This document shows positions 42,101-48,899 of a DNA stretch of 64,000 nucleotides, piece by piece (the first letter of the stretch is position 1; every line of letters starts with the position of its first letter). The DNA is from Thermomonospora catenispora. Lineage in GTDB: Bacteria > Actinomycetota > Actinomycetes > Streptosporangiales > Streptosporangiaceae. A model generated the notes under the pieces. It did no database searches and had not been told where the DNA came from. It saw only the letters and a list, made by a program, of their open reading frames with translations. Location of the stretch: assembly GCF_006363815.1 (NCBI RefSeq), contig NZ_RRYT01000010.1, positions 1-64,000 on the forward strand. Direction: 5' to 3'. Made by a program: the position numbers and the translations under genes.

Positions 42101-43468
42101 GACCGCGACACCCGGCCGGTCTACCGGATGCGGTGGCGGCGGGCGGTGGAGCTGGGGGAGATCACCGTCAAGCGCCCGGCGGGGGCGGGCGGACCGCTGC
42201 GGGTCACCGTGCAGGCCGACGGGGGGCGGCTCCGCGAGGGCTTCGTGGACGAGGACGGCGTGCTCGAGTTCGCGAAGCTGCGGACCCGCTCGCTGACGCT
42301 GACGTTCCACACCTCGACGGCGACGACCCTGCAGATCTCCGAGATCGAGGTGCCCGGGGTCGATCCGCTCCCGGACGTGTCCCGGGCGCCGCTCCGGCTG
42401 CGCTGCGGATTCGGTCCCAAGCTGCGGCTGAACGGCACTCTGATCGACACCAGGGTGACCGGCACCATGGGCGATCTGCTGGCGGGACGGCCGGTCCGCT
42501 ACGAGTCCTGCCGCCGGGTCGAGATCACCGCCGGGGACAATCGGCTCACCGGGGTGCCGCTCGACCCCTTCCGGATCGAGTCGGCGGTCGTGGACACCGG
42601 CGGGCTGGGCACCCGCGTCCGGGGGGAGACCTCCTCGGTCGCCGTGCGGGAGTGGGGCGCCACCACCCGGGTCGTGGAGGTCGACGTCGCCGAGCAGTCG
42701 TTCCTGACGGTCAACGAGAACTACAACGCCGGATGGCGGGCCGAGATCGGCGGCACCGCGCTGCGGCCGGTGCGGCTGGACGGCTGGAAGCAGGGCTGGA
42801 TCCTGCCCGCCGGCACCAGCGGCACCGTCACCCTCACCTACCGGCCCGACCGGGCCCACAAGCTCGCCGTGCTCACCGGGCTCGGGCTGGTGCTGCTGCT
42901 GACCGTCGGGGCCGCGACGCCGGGCGGACGGCGGCCCGGCCGGCGGTCCCCGACTCCGGCGCCGCCGCGGCGTGTCCGGCGCCGAAGCATCGTCCTGGCC
43001 GGCGTCGTCGCCGCCGGGCTGGGCGTGTGGACGGCGGGCGCGCCCGGCCTGGCGGTGGGCGCGGCGGGCGCGCTGCTGTTCGCGGGCGCGCTCCGGCGGG
43101 CGGCGATCCGCGACACCGCCGTCGCCCGCGCCCTGGCCTCGCCCTGGTCGGTCGCCGTGCTCATGGCGGCGGGCATCGGCTGCTGGCTGCTCGGTCAGGC
43201 GCTGCGGGGCGCCGGCAACCCGGCCGCCCCCACCGGGGCGCTGGCCGACGTGGCGCCGCAGCTGATCGGGCTGCTCATCGCGGCTCGGCTGGTGACGGGG
43301 CTGTGGCTGCCCGATCCGGTGACGGCCGCACCCGGCCCGCCCCGTCGCGGCGATCTGAGGTGGCGTCCGCCCACCGGTTCCACAGCCGCTGCGCCGGCCG
43401 CTCCACCAGGTGGAAGCACGCCGCCCCCGCCAGCACCGACGCCGCCGCCAGCACCGGCAGATCGGTGA
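39188..43468 (+). CDS. aftD: AftD-like alpha-(1->3)-arabinofuranosyltransferase
   Basis: 1426-aa envelope glycosyltransferase. The N-terminal GT-C module has about ten TM helices (residues 40-440). Its first external loop contains DTKIDMAENPLGFLGRALHLWDPE, and the acidic KID motif fits the catalytic loop of AftD. The large external part has two discoidin/CBM-like modules (AALDGDPSTFWEA near 734, SAFDGDPATVWIA near 958) and a beta-rich C-terminal domain (VNENYNAGWRAEIGG). Further TM helices (from about 1224) precede a Pro-rich tail. Length and order match mycobacterial AftD, which adds branching arabinofuranose to arabinogalactan/LAM. GTG 39188 is favoured. Its 3' end overlaps the convergent acyltransferase by 194 bp. 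The donor would be decaprenyl-phosphoryl-arabinose by analogy. Confidence 0.85.
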   Translation: MALRRSIRAGVDALALRLADADRDTAAGEEDLDARLRERIRLIACCLALTMLAMATRPGRILADTKIDMAENPLGFLGRALHLWDPEQFGQLQNQAVGYWFPMGPFHALGDLIGMPVWIVQRLWLALLLCLAFTGAHRLAARLGIGGPLSRLVGGLAYALTPHGLATLGQISSEYLPLAMLPWIVLPLITAVQGGSRIRAAARSGFAVACCGGINAAATVAVLVVPFLYLLTRPRGAPRIRLAAWWALAVGLASAWWLVPLLLTGTYGFSWLTYTEKASVTTGPTGLLTVLRGAERWVNYLVVDGQIWSPVGFTLSLGVLPVLCTAAVAALGLVGLLRPRLPERTFLLLTLLTGLAIISAGHISAVEGPLAPLMRDLLDGPLAPLRNLHKFDGLVRLPLALGIAHLLATVPRARHRLRVLAATYTALTGVAVAALSTGLSGHGDFPQVPKYWRDAAAWLNARAGEHAVLALPGAPFGEYLWGRPMDDIMQPLLSARWGVRQLVPAGSPGYTRALDAIDQRVVTGRSSPGLSEFLARMSVRYLLVRNDLERDGLRGGWPARLHQVLDATPGLTKVAHFGPQVGQRSGDAVSTFDQAYPALEVYEVADADDVVSVSGTRDAVRLYGGPEAMLTLADGQRLRGRPVLLNDDAPQIPATPVVSDSLRLTRRQFGELHQISPTLTEAERDRAADILDDGWDRYATTAVYAGIASVTSSASAADPEAPPHLHDLGRNPYAALDGDPSTFWEAASWAGAENQWLKVEFTRPIDPGRVTAAFVQNEHLLGPPPSRIAVETEAGVVAQPVRAVAEPQTLQVPRGATRWLRIRILRLSKPVAAPVYGRAAISELTVQGVRATRTFRLPAPRTRSDRPISYLMERGVGRADECMPGSATWVCSAYLHRRDEEGHGFDRTFSAPAAARGTLTGTATLVDPALVARYTGGRAGVQVSADSGRTHPAAAPRSAFDGDPATVWIAGDRDTRPVYRMRWRRAVELGEITVKRPAGAGGPLRVTVQADGGRLREGFVDEDGVLEFAKLRTRSLTLTFHTSTATTLQISEIEVPGVDPLPDVSRAPLRLRCGFGPKLRLNGTLIDTRVTGTMGDLLAGRPVRYESCRRVEITAGDNRLTGVPLDPFRIESAVVDTGGLGTRVRGETSSVAVREWGATTRVVEVDVAEQSFLTVNENYNAGWRAEIGGTALRPVRLDGWKQGWILPAGTSGTVTLTYRPDRAHKLAVLTGLGLVLLLTVGAATPGGRRPGRRSPTPAPPRRVRRRSIVLAGVVAAGLGVWTAGAPGLAVGAAGALLFAGALRRAAIRDTAVARALASPWSVAVLMAAGIGCWLLGQALRGAGNPAAPTGALADVAPQLIGLLIAARLVTGLWLPDPVTAAPGPPRRGDLRWRPPTGSTAAAPAAPPGGSTPPPPAPTPPPAPADR

Positions 43469-44561
43469 GCAGGCTGCCGTTGTGCAGCCGGCCGGTCAGG
43501 TCGAACCAGGTCTGGATCACCAGCAGCTGCCACAGGAAGACGCCGTAGGACACCTTCCCCAGCCACCGCATCGCCGCGTTGCCCAGCAGCCCGTCCAGCA
43601 TCGCGTGACCGGCCGCCGCCACCGCCACCGGCGCCACGAAGAACGCCGCGCACGCCGCGTACAGCAGCATGTGCAGCTGCGAGGTCCATGGCGCGGGCGA
43701 CTCGCTCAGCGAGGTGGGACCGGTGATCGGCGTCGCGCAGATCACCAGCAGGCTGCCCGCCGCCGCCCAGCACGCCCCCCACGAGGCGGCCACCGACCGG
43801 CAGAACCGGGCGGCGGAGGACTCCGGCTCCAGCCGCGCCCACACCGTCACCACCGCCAGCGCCATCCCGATCGCGAACCATGCGGCGTACCGGATCGGCC
43901 ACAGCCCCGTCTGCGAGGGGAGGCCGTCGACGAACATCAGGCCGGTCAGCAGCGGGGTCGCCAGCGCGTACCCCGCCAGCCCCCACAGCTGCCGGCGGGC
44001 CCGGGCGGCGACGTCCGCGCCGCCCCGCGACAGCCGGGCCAGCAGCCATGCGGTCGGAGGCAGCAGGAGATACCAGGCGACCTCCACCGACAGGCTCCAG
44101 GCCTGCCCGATCTCCCGGGGGCCGAGCGCGGAGGTGTACCACTCCTGCGGCAGGTACAGGTGGGTCAGCGTCAGCAGCCTCGCCCACGCGCCCGGATCCG
44201 TCAGGTGCTCCCGGTACGCCGCCGCCATCACCACGATCACCAGCGCCCAGTACGCCGGCAGGATCCGCACCGCCCGCTTGGCCAGATAGCGGCCGGTGGC
44301 CGGGGCGTTCCGCCCGCCCAGCGCGGCGTGCGCCCACGGCCGGTACAGCAGCAGGCCCGACAGCACGAAGAACACCGGCACCCCGACCTGCCCGGCGTTG
44401 AACACCCAGCCGCCCGGCGTCTGGCGGGCCATCGTCCCCGCGTCGGCGGCGACGTGGAACACCAGCACCGCCAGCGCCGCCACCGCGCGGACTCCGTCCA
44501 GGGTGTTCTGATGCCCGGAGATCTGCGGCACCGACGCACGGGAGGGGGGAGCGGCCATCAT
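43275..44561 (-). CDS. OafA/YrhL-type membrane acyltransferase (acyltransferase 3)
   Basis: 428-aa polytopic O-acyltransferase. The diagnostic early His is present (LDGVRAVAALAVLVFHVAA). Also seen are GQVGVPVFFVLSGLLLYRPW, the RxxRI-type motif RYLAKRAVRILPAYWAL, the SLSVEVAWYLLLPP loop and the end motif ACFHLVERPAQRLW. It probably acetylates or acylates an envelope sugar. The start overlaps the upstream methyltransferase stop (ATGA), so the pair is coupled. The C-terminal 64 codons are antisense to the AftD-like C terminus. Confidence 0.9.
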   Translation of the reverse strand: MMAAPPSRASVPQISGHQNTLDGVRAVAALAVLVFHVAADAGTMARQTPGGWVFNAGQVGVPVFFVLSGLLLYRPWAHAALGGRNAPATGRYLAKRAVRILPAYWALVIVVMAAAYREHLTDPGAWARLLTLTHLYLPQEWYTSALGPREIGQAWSLSVEVAWYLLLPPTAWLLARLSRGGADVAARARRQLWGLAGYALATPLLTGLMFVDGLPSQTGLWPIRYAAWFAIGMALAVVTVWARLEPESSAARFCRSVAASWGACWAAAGSLLVICATPITGPTSLSESPAPWTSQLHMLLYAACAAFFVAPVAVAAAGHAMLDGLLGNAAMRWLGKVSYGVFLWQLLVIQTWFDLTGRLHNGSLLTDLPVLAAASVLAGAACFHLVERPAQRLWNRWADATSDRRDGAGRVRPSPDRAATAPSPAEPR

Positions 44562-45301
44562 GCGGTCTTCCGCAGCACCAGGGCCAGATTCCAGGTCAGG
44601 ACCTCCCGGACGGCGGGGATCCGCACGATGCCCTTGGCCCAGGAGGGGGCGTACCGCGGCAGTGCGTCGAGCACGCGCACCTTCGGGTTCCGCCGCGCCC
44701 AGGCGAGGGCGTCGGCGACGGACACCTTGTGCAGGGTGCGGCCGTACCGGTTCTTGGGCGGGCGGCCGTGCCGGCGTTCGTAGCGGCGCGCCGCACGCTC
44801 CCCGCCCAGATAGTGCCAGGGGGAGGTCTCGTGCCCGCCCCACGGTGACAGCCAGTTGGTGAACGCCAGATAGATCAGCCCGCCGGGCCGGGTGACGCGG
44901 ACCATCTCCTCGGCCATCCGCCAGGGGGAGGGGACGTGCTCCAGCACGTTGGAGGAGAAGCAGACGTCGACGACCCCCGTGCCGAACGGCAGGTGCAGCG
45001 CGCTGCCGACGACGAAGCCCTCCGGCGGCGGACCGTGCGCGGTGATCTCGGCCAGGTCCAGGTCGACCCCCGCGCAGCGGGCTCCGGCGCGTCGCAGCTC
45101 CCGGGTGAAGAACCCCGGGCCGGCGCCCACGTCGAGCGCCGTGGCGCCGGACAGGTCGGCGTAGCGGGCGAGCTGCGCCACCGTGTCGCGGGCGAGCAGC
45201 TCATAGAAGTACTCGGGACGGGTGCGCTCCAGACGGAACGCCTTGGCCAACCGGAGGGTGCGGGCCAGATCGGCCCGGTGTCGTTCGCGCGGCTGCAGCA
45301 T
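44558..45301 (-). CDS. Class I SAM-dependent methyltransferase
   Basis: 247 aa. The SAM-binding motif I is ATALDVGAGPGFFTREL. The acidic residue ending strand 2 is in CAGVDLDLAEI, and motif IV VVDVCFSSNVLEHVPSPWRM and VTRPGGLIYLAFTNW follow. The C-terminal WHYLGGERAARRYERRHG segment is basic. Coupled to the acyltransferase and placed in a glycan locus, it may methylate a sugar or lipid-linked intermediate. The substrate is unknown. Confidence 0.88.
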   Translation of the reverse strand: MLQPRERHRADLARTLRLAKAFRLERTRPEYFYELLARDTVAQLARYADLSGATALDVGAGPGFFTRELRRAGARCAGVDLDLAEITAHGPPPEGFVVGSALHLPFGTGVVDVCFSSNVLEHVPSPWRMAEEMVRVTRPGGLIYLAFTNWLSPWGGHETSPWHYLGGERAARRYERRHGRPPKNRYGRTLHKVSVADALAWARRNPKVRVLDALPRYAPSWAKGIVRIPAVREVLTWNLALVLRKTA

Positions 45302-45511
45302 CGCCTCATGACCTTGGGTCGTCGCTTTGGGGCGGGAGCCTACCCTTAGGCGGTCACTGGTCGTGATAAGCGAATCGTGACCCGTCCTGTAGTGTTACGG
45401 CAGCTTCGGGCGTCCATGGGCCGGCGGAGCGCGGCGCCCGTCCCCCCGACCGCGACGGGCCGTCGACCTCGCGCACCATGGCCCGCCCATCGGTGAATCC
45501 AGGAGGCACGC
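45302..45511. promoter_or_regulatory. Divergent promoter region of methyltransferase and DUF3068 genes
   Basis: Contains TAGGGT/TAGGCT-like minus-strand boxes near 45340-45350, a 6-bp inverted repeat GGTCAC (45352-45357)/GTGACC (45377-45382) and TAGTGT at 45390-45395 as a possible plus-strand -10 box. These are weak signals. Confidence 0.3.
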
Positions 45512-46558
45512 ATGCGGCGATCGCTCGGCCTGGTGCTGGTCGCCCTGGGATCCTTCCTGCTCGCGCTGGCTCCGATGTCGTTCTTCTATCTGACGGGGCG
45601 ACTGGTGCGGGCCCCGCTGAACCACTACCAGACGACGGAGCTGGAGGCGCGCGATGCGCAGTACTACGACCTGCTGACCCGCAAGGTGCGGACCGGGGCG
45701 ACGCTGGGGGCGATCAACACGGTGCGCGGCGACACCCGGGCCAACCAGGGCGACGACGACATCGCGGTGTGGGACTCCATCACCGAGATCTACGACAAGG
45801 ACCTCAAGAAGCAGATCGAGTTCCAGACGTACCGGATCGCCTTCGACCGGCGCAGCGGCCGGCTGGTCGACTGTTGCGGCAGCCATGTCGGCGGGGACAC
45901 CTCGGTGCGGATGTCGGGGTACGGACTGCTGTTCCCGCCGGGGAACGTGGACAAGCGGACCTATCCGTTCTTCGACATGACCACCCGGCGGACCGTGCCG
46001 ATGCGGTTCGAGGCTGAGGAGACCGTGCACGGGCTGCGGACGTACCGGTTCGTCCAGCAGGTGCCCAAGACCCGCGTCGCCGCGGTCGACATGCGGCCGA
46101 CCGGGAGGATGCTCGGCATCGCGGGGCAGGACCGGCGGACGTTCAAAGTCGACCGCTACTTCGCCGCCACCATCCGGGTGTGGGTGGATCCGCGCACCGG
46201 CATCCCGATCAAGCACGAACAGGACGTCAGCAGCACCGTGGAGACCGGGGACGGCCGCGGATCGATGGTCATCGCCCGGGCCCGGCTGATCACCATGGAC
46301 CGCGACCAGCGGCGGAACGTCGAGGAGTCGAACGAGTACGCCTTCCGGCGGAACCTGGTGCAGCGGATCCTGCCCGCCGCGGGGCTGGTGTCGGGACTCG
46401 TCCTGCTGGGGGCGGGGATCCCGCTGTCCCGAGGCGGCGGCGACTCGGCCGACGACGACGTCGCCTCCGCGCCGCCGCCCCGTCCGGGCATCACCCGCAA
46501 ACCGGACGGCCGGTTCGGCACCGTCTCCCGCCCTGGAGGCCGGCCCGGGGCGGGGTGA
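45512..46558 (+). CDS. DUF3068 / PorA-family envelope protein
   Basis: 348 aa. An N-terminal TM (SLGLVLVALGSFLLALAPMSFFY) is followed by a large external domain with RAPLNHYQTTELEARDAQYY, DDDIAVWDSITEIYDKDLKK, RMSGYGLLFPPGNVDKRTYP and RVWVDPRTGIPIKHEQDVSS. A second TM (ILPAAGLVSGLVLLGAGIPL) leads to a short cytoplasmic tail. This is the DUF3068 architecture sometimes labelled PorA family in databases; it is not an established porin. AGGAGG precedes ATG 45512. It is next to the glycan genes and has an excellent terminator after it. Confidence 0.85.
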   Translation: MRRSLGLVLVALGSFLLALAPMSFFYLTGRLVRAPLNHYQTTELEARDAQYYDLLTRKVRTGATLGAINTVRGDTRANQGDDDIAVWDSITEIYDKDLKKQIEFQTYRIAFDRRSGRLVDCCGSHVGGDTSVRMSGYGLLFPPGNVDKRTYPFFDMTTRRTVPMRFEAEETVHGLRTYRFVQQVPKTRVAAVDMRPTGRMLGIAGQDRRTFKVDRYFAATIRVWVDPRTGIPIKHEQDVSSTVETGDGRGSMVIARARLITMDRDQRRNVEESNEYAFRRNLVQRILPAAGLVSGLVLLGAGIPLSRGGGDSADDDVASAPPPRPGITRKPDGRFGTVSRPGGRPGAG

Positions 46559-46604
46559 GGGCCCGCCCGCGCTCGTCCGCCGGGGCTCCGCAGCGGGCAC
46601 GGCA

Positions 46605-46645
46605 TGCGCCCCGCCGATCCGGATCGGCGGGGCGCGCATCTTTTT
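46605..46645 (+). terminator. Rho-independent terminator after the DUF3068 gene
   Basis: 14-bp GC palindromic stem (46607-46620 with 46621-46634), then gcgcatcTTTTT. It is the most canonical intrinsic terminator in the window. Confidence 0.9.
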
Positions 46646-46699
46646 GGTACCTGTTCTACGTCCATGCGTCCGACCCCGTTGAGCTTTGAAAGGCAAAAC

Positions 46700-46738
46700 T
46701 AGAACCTGTTGCAGTTTGCCGGGTCGGCGGCTTACAGT
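46700..46738 (+). promoter_or_regulatory. KstR-type operator over the promoter of the flavin oxidoreductase
   Basis: TAGAACCTGTTGCA (46700-46713) fits the KstR consensus TnnAACnnGTTnnA exactly. It overlaps the -35 TTGCAG (46709-46714). The -10 TACAGT (46733-46738) follows after 18 bp and the GTG start 46745 lies 7 nt later. A partial inverted copy (GTTCTA) lies at 46653-46658. This suggests repression by a KstR-like TetR protein, relieved by an acyl-CoA. Confidence 0.5.
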
Positions 46739-46744
46739 CATGGC

Positions 46745-47854
46745 GTGCGGACACGAGCAACCGAACTCTTCGGCATCGAGTACCCGATCTTCGCGTTCAG
46801 CCACTGCCGCGACGTGGTCGCGGCGGTCAGCCGCGCCGGCGGCATGGGCGTCCTGGGGGCGCTGTACTTCACCCCCGAGGAGCTGGAGATGGAGCTCGCC
46901 TGGATCGACGAGCACGTCGGCGGCAAGCCCTATGGGGTGGACGTCGTCATGCCCGCCGCATACGAGGGCGCCGACCTCGGCGACGCCGAGGAGCTGCTGA
47001 CCAGGCTGCAGAGCATGATCCCCGAGCGGCATCGGCGGTTCGTCGAGGAGCTGCTGGCCGAGCACGGCGTCGAGCCGTCCGCCGAGGGCGCCGACCGGGT
47101 GCTGCTGGGCTGGACCGACGCCACCGCCCGGCCGCAGGTCGAGGTCGCGCTGCGGCATCCCATCGCCCTGCTGGCCAGCGCGCTGGGCCCGCCGCCCGCC
47201 GACGTGGTGGAGGAGGCGCACCGGCGCGGAGTCAAGGTCGCCGGGCTGGCCAGCAACGCCCGGCACGCCCGCAAGCAGGTCGCCGTGGGAGTGGACATCA
47301 TCGTCGCGCAGGGCACCGAGGCCGGCGGGCACACCGGGGACGTGTCCACCATGGTGCTCATCCCCGAGGTGGTGGACGCCGTCGGCGGGGACACCCTGGT
47401 CCTGGCCGCCGGCGGCATCGGCCGGGGCAGTCAGATGGCGGCCGGCATGGCCCTGGGCGCGGACGGGGTGTGGACCGGCTCGATCTGGCTCACCGTGGAC
47501 GAGGCCGACACCCCCGAGATCGCCCGCGAGAAGCTGCTGAAGGCCACCTCCCGCGACACCGTCCGCTCCCGCTCGTGGACCGGCAAGCCCGCGCGTCTGC
47601 TGCGCACCGCCTGGACCGAGGCCTGGGAGAGCGAGCGGTCCCCCGGCTATCTGCCGATGCCGATGCAGTTCATGCTCATCTCCGACGCCCTGCGCCGCAT
47701 CCATCGCTCCGGCGACGGCGAGCTGGTCACCTTCCCGGTCGGCCAGATCGTCGGCTCCATGAACCAGATCAAGCCCGCCGCCCAGGTCGTCTACGAGCTG
47801 GTCGAGGAGTACGTGGACGCCATCGAGCGCCTCAACAAGATCACCGAGGGCTGA
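46745..47854 (+). CDS. Nitronate monooxygenase-like FMN oxidoreductase (NPD family)
   Basis: 369-aa TIM-barrel flavoprotein. N-terminal ELFGIEYPIFAFSHCRDVVA, the FMN-phosphate and His region AQGTEAGGHTGDVSTMVLIP, and AAGGIGRGSQMAAGMALGAD are typical of the 2-nitropropane dioxygenase/NPD family. The last third (GYLPMPMQFMLISDALRRIH) is common in actinobacterial members encoded near steroid/fatty-acid genes. GTG 46745 is favoured because a -10 box lies 7 nt before it, making a leaderless message. The physiological reaction is unknown; it may be an enoyl-CoA or quinone reductase rather than a nitronate oxidase. Confidence 0.85.
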   Translation: MRTRATELFGIEYPIFAFSHCRDVVAAVSRAGGMGVLGALYFTPEELEMELAWIDEHVGGKPYGVDVVMPAAYEGADLGDAEELLTRLQSMIPERHRRFVEELLAEHGVEPSAEGADRVLLGWTDATARPQVEVALRHPIALLASALGPPPADVVEEAHRRGVKVAGLASNARHARKQVAVGVDIIVAQGTEAGGHTGDVSTMVLIPEVVDAVGGDTLVLAAGGIGRGSQMAAGMALGADGVWTGSIWLTVDEADTPEIAREKLLKATSRDTVRSRSWTGKPARLLRTAWTEAWESERSPGYLPMPMQFMLISDALRRIHRSGDGELVTFPVGQIVGSMNQIKPAAQVVYELVEEYVDAIERLNKITEG

Positions 47855-47874
47855 CCCGCCCGCGCGCGGCGGGT
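47854..47874. terminator. Hairpin after the flavin oxidoreductase
   Basis: 7-bp stem ACCCGCC/GGCGGGT starting at the last base of the stop codon. Three CGGTCCGCG repeats follow at about 47938-47984. Convergent region with the TetR gene. Confidence 0.4.
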
Positions 47875-48043
47875 CCGCCCTCCGCGGAGCGCCTCCCCGT
47901 CCCCTTCCCGTCGCTCCCCGCCGCATCGGGCGCGGCCGGTCCGCGGTCGGTCCGCGGCGGCCCGTTCGCAGTCGGTCCGCGCCTGATCCGCCCCCGGAGA
48001 GAGGGCGCGCGTCCGCGCCGGGGCGCGGTCGCGTCCGGCGACG

Positions 48044-48724
48044 TCAGGAGCCGGCGGCGGGGGGTTCCAGCATGGGGACGAGGAAGCGGCGGGCCAGGGC
48101 GGCCAGCTGCTCCTCGTCGTCGAGGTCGACCAGCCGGCTGGGGATCGCCAGGAAGGAGGCGGAGATCCGGACCATCATCTCGGCCACCAGGTCGACGTCC
48201 AGCTCCTCGGACACGTTGCCCGCGCGCTGCTCGCGGCGGAGCTGATCGGCCACGAACTGCCGCACCACGGCGACGGTCCGGCCGCCGTCGTTGATCATGG
48301 AGGGCACCAGCAGGTCCGGTTCCGTCTCCATCAGGCCGCCGATCAGCGGGTTGTTCCGGATGGCGCGCAGCGAGCTCACAAAGCCCAGCACCACCCGATC
48401 GGCGGCGGTCTCCGCCTGCCGGATGTCGACGAGGAACTGGTCGAAGTACTTGCGGAACTCCCGGCGCACCACCTGCTCGACCAGCGCGGTCTTGGTGGCG
48501 AAGCGGCGGTAGACCGTGATCCGCGAGACCCCCGCCCGGCGGGCCACGTCCTCCATGGTCGATCGCTGGATGCCCATCCGGCAGAACTGCTCGTAGGCGG
48601 CGTCGAGCACGCGCGCGCTGATCTCGTCGGTGTCCTCGACCTGTTCGACGGCGTCGATGTAGGCGCGTTCCAGCAGGGACTGCGGTTCTGAGGTCGTCAT
48701 GAGGGCGGCCAGTGCGGGTTCCAT
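48044..48724 (-). CDS. TetR/AcrR-family regulator, probable LcpR
   Basis: 226-aa repressor-type protein: N-terminal HTH (ARVLDAAYEQFCRMGIQRST then MEDVARRAGVSRITVYRRFA) and a helical ligand-binding domain. ATG 48724 is preferred because AGGAG lies about 7 nt upstream and the longer frame adds only disordered sequence. It is divergent from lcp across 175 bp containing an inverted repeat. In Gordonia polyisoprenivorans a TetR-type LcpR controls lcp from the same position, so this is the likely local regulator. The inducer is unknown, probably a polyisoprene cleavage product. Confidence 0.85.
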   Translation of the reverse strand: MEPALAALMTTSEPQSLLERAYIDAVEQVEDTDEISARVLDAAYEQFCRMGIQRSTMEDVARRAGVSRITVYRRFATKTALVEQVVRREFRKYFDQFLVDIRQAETAADRVVLGFVSSLRAIRNNPLIGGLMETEPDLLVPSMINDGGRTVAVVRQFVADQLRREQRAGNVSEELDVDLVAEMMVRISASFLAIPSRLVDLDDEEQLAALARRFLVPMLEPPAAGS

Positions 48725-48830
48725 GGGCTTCTCCTGGGTCGACTGATTCTGCCTCACCCTCAGCCGGCCTCCGTCCGAACCGGGGCTTGTGGGGAGCGTC
48801 ACGGTGTGTTCTTATTGGACATGTCGTCGA

Positions 48831-48865
48831 TGATACGCAGAAGCAGTTCGCGTTTCACCGTATCA
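48831..48865. promoter_or_regulatory. Inverted repeat TGATACG-N21-CGTATCA, candidate LcpR operator
   Basis: Two perfect 7-bp arms (48831-48837, 48859-48865) in the TetR/lcp intergenic space, ending 34 nt before the lcp start. TTGGAC (48815-48820) upstream is a possible -35 box. The long spacer suggests two dimers or a looped site. This is inferred. Confidence 0.45.
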
Positions 48866-48899
48866 GGACGATGCTCTCGCCCCGAGGAGGAACGCAGGC

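Noticed and set aside
38936-42859. 1307-codon minus-strand frame opposite aftD
   Set aside because: Shadow frame rich in Gly, Gln, Arg and His; aftD on the plus strand has clear homology and TM pattern.
47930-47990. Three CGGTCCGCG repeats as a CRISPR or regulator array
   Set aside because: Too short, irregularly spaced and in a GC-rich convergent spacer; most likely simple sequence.
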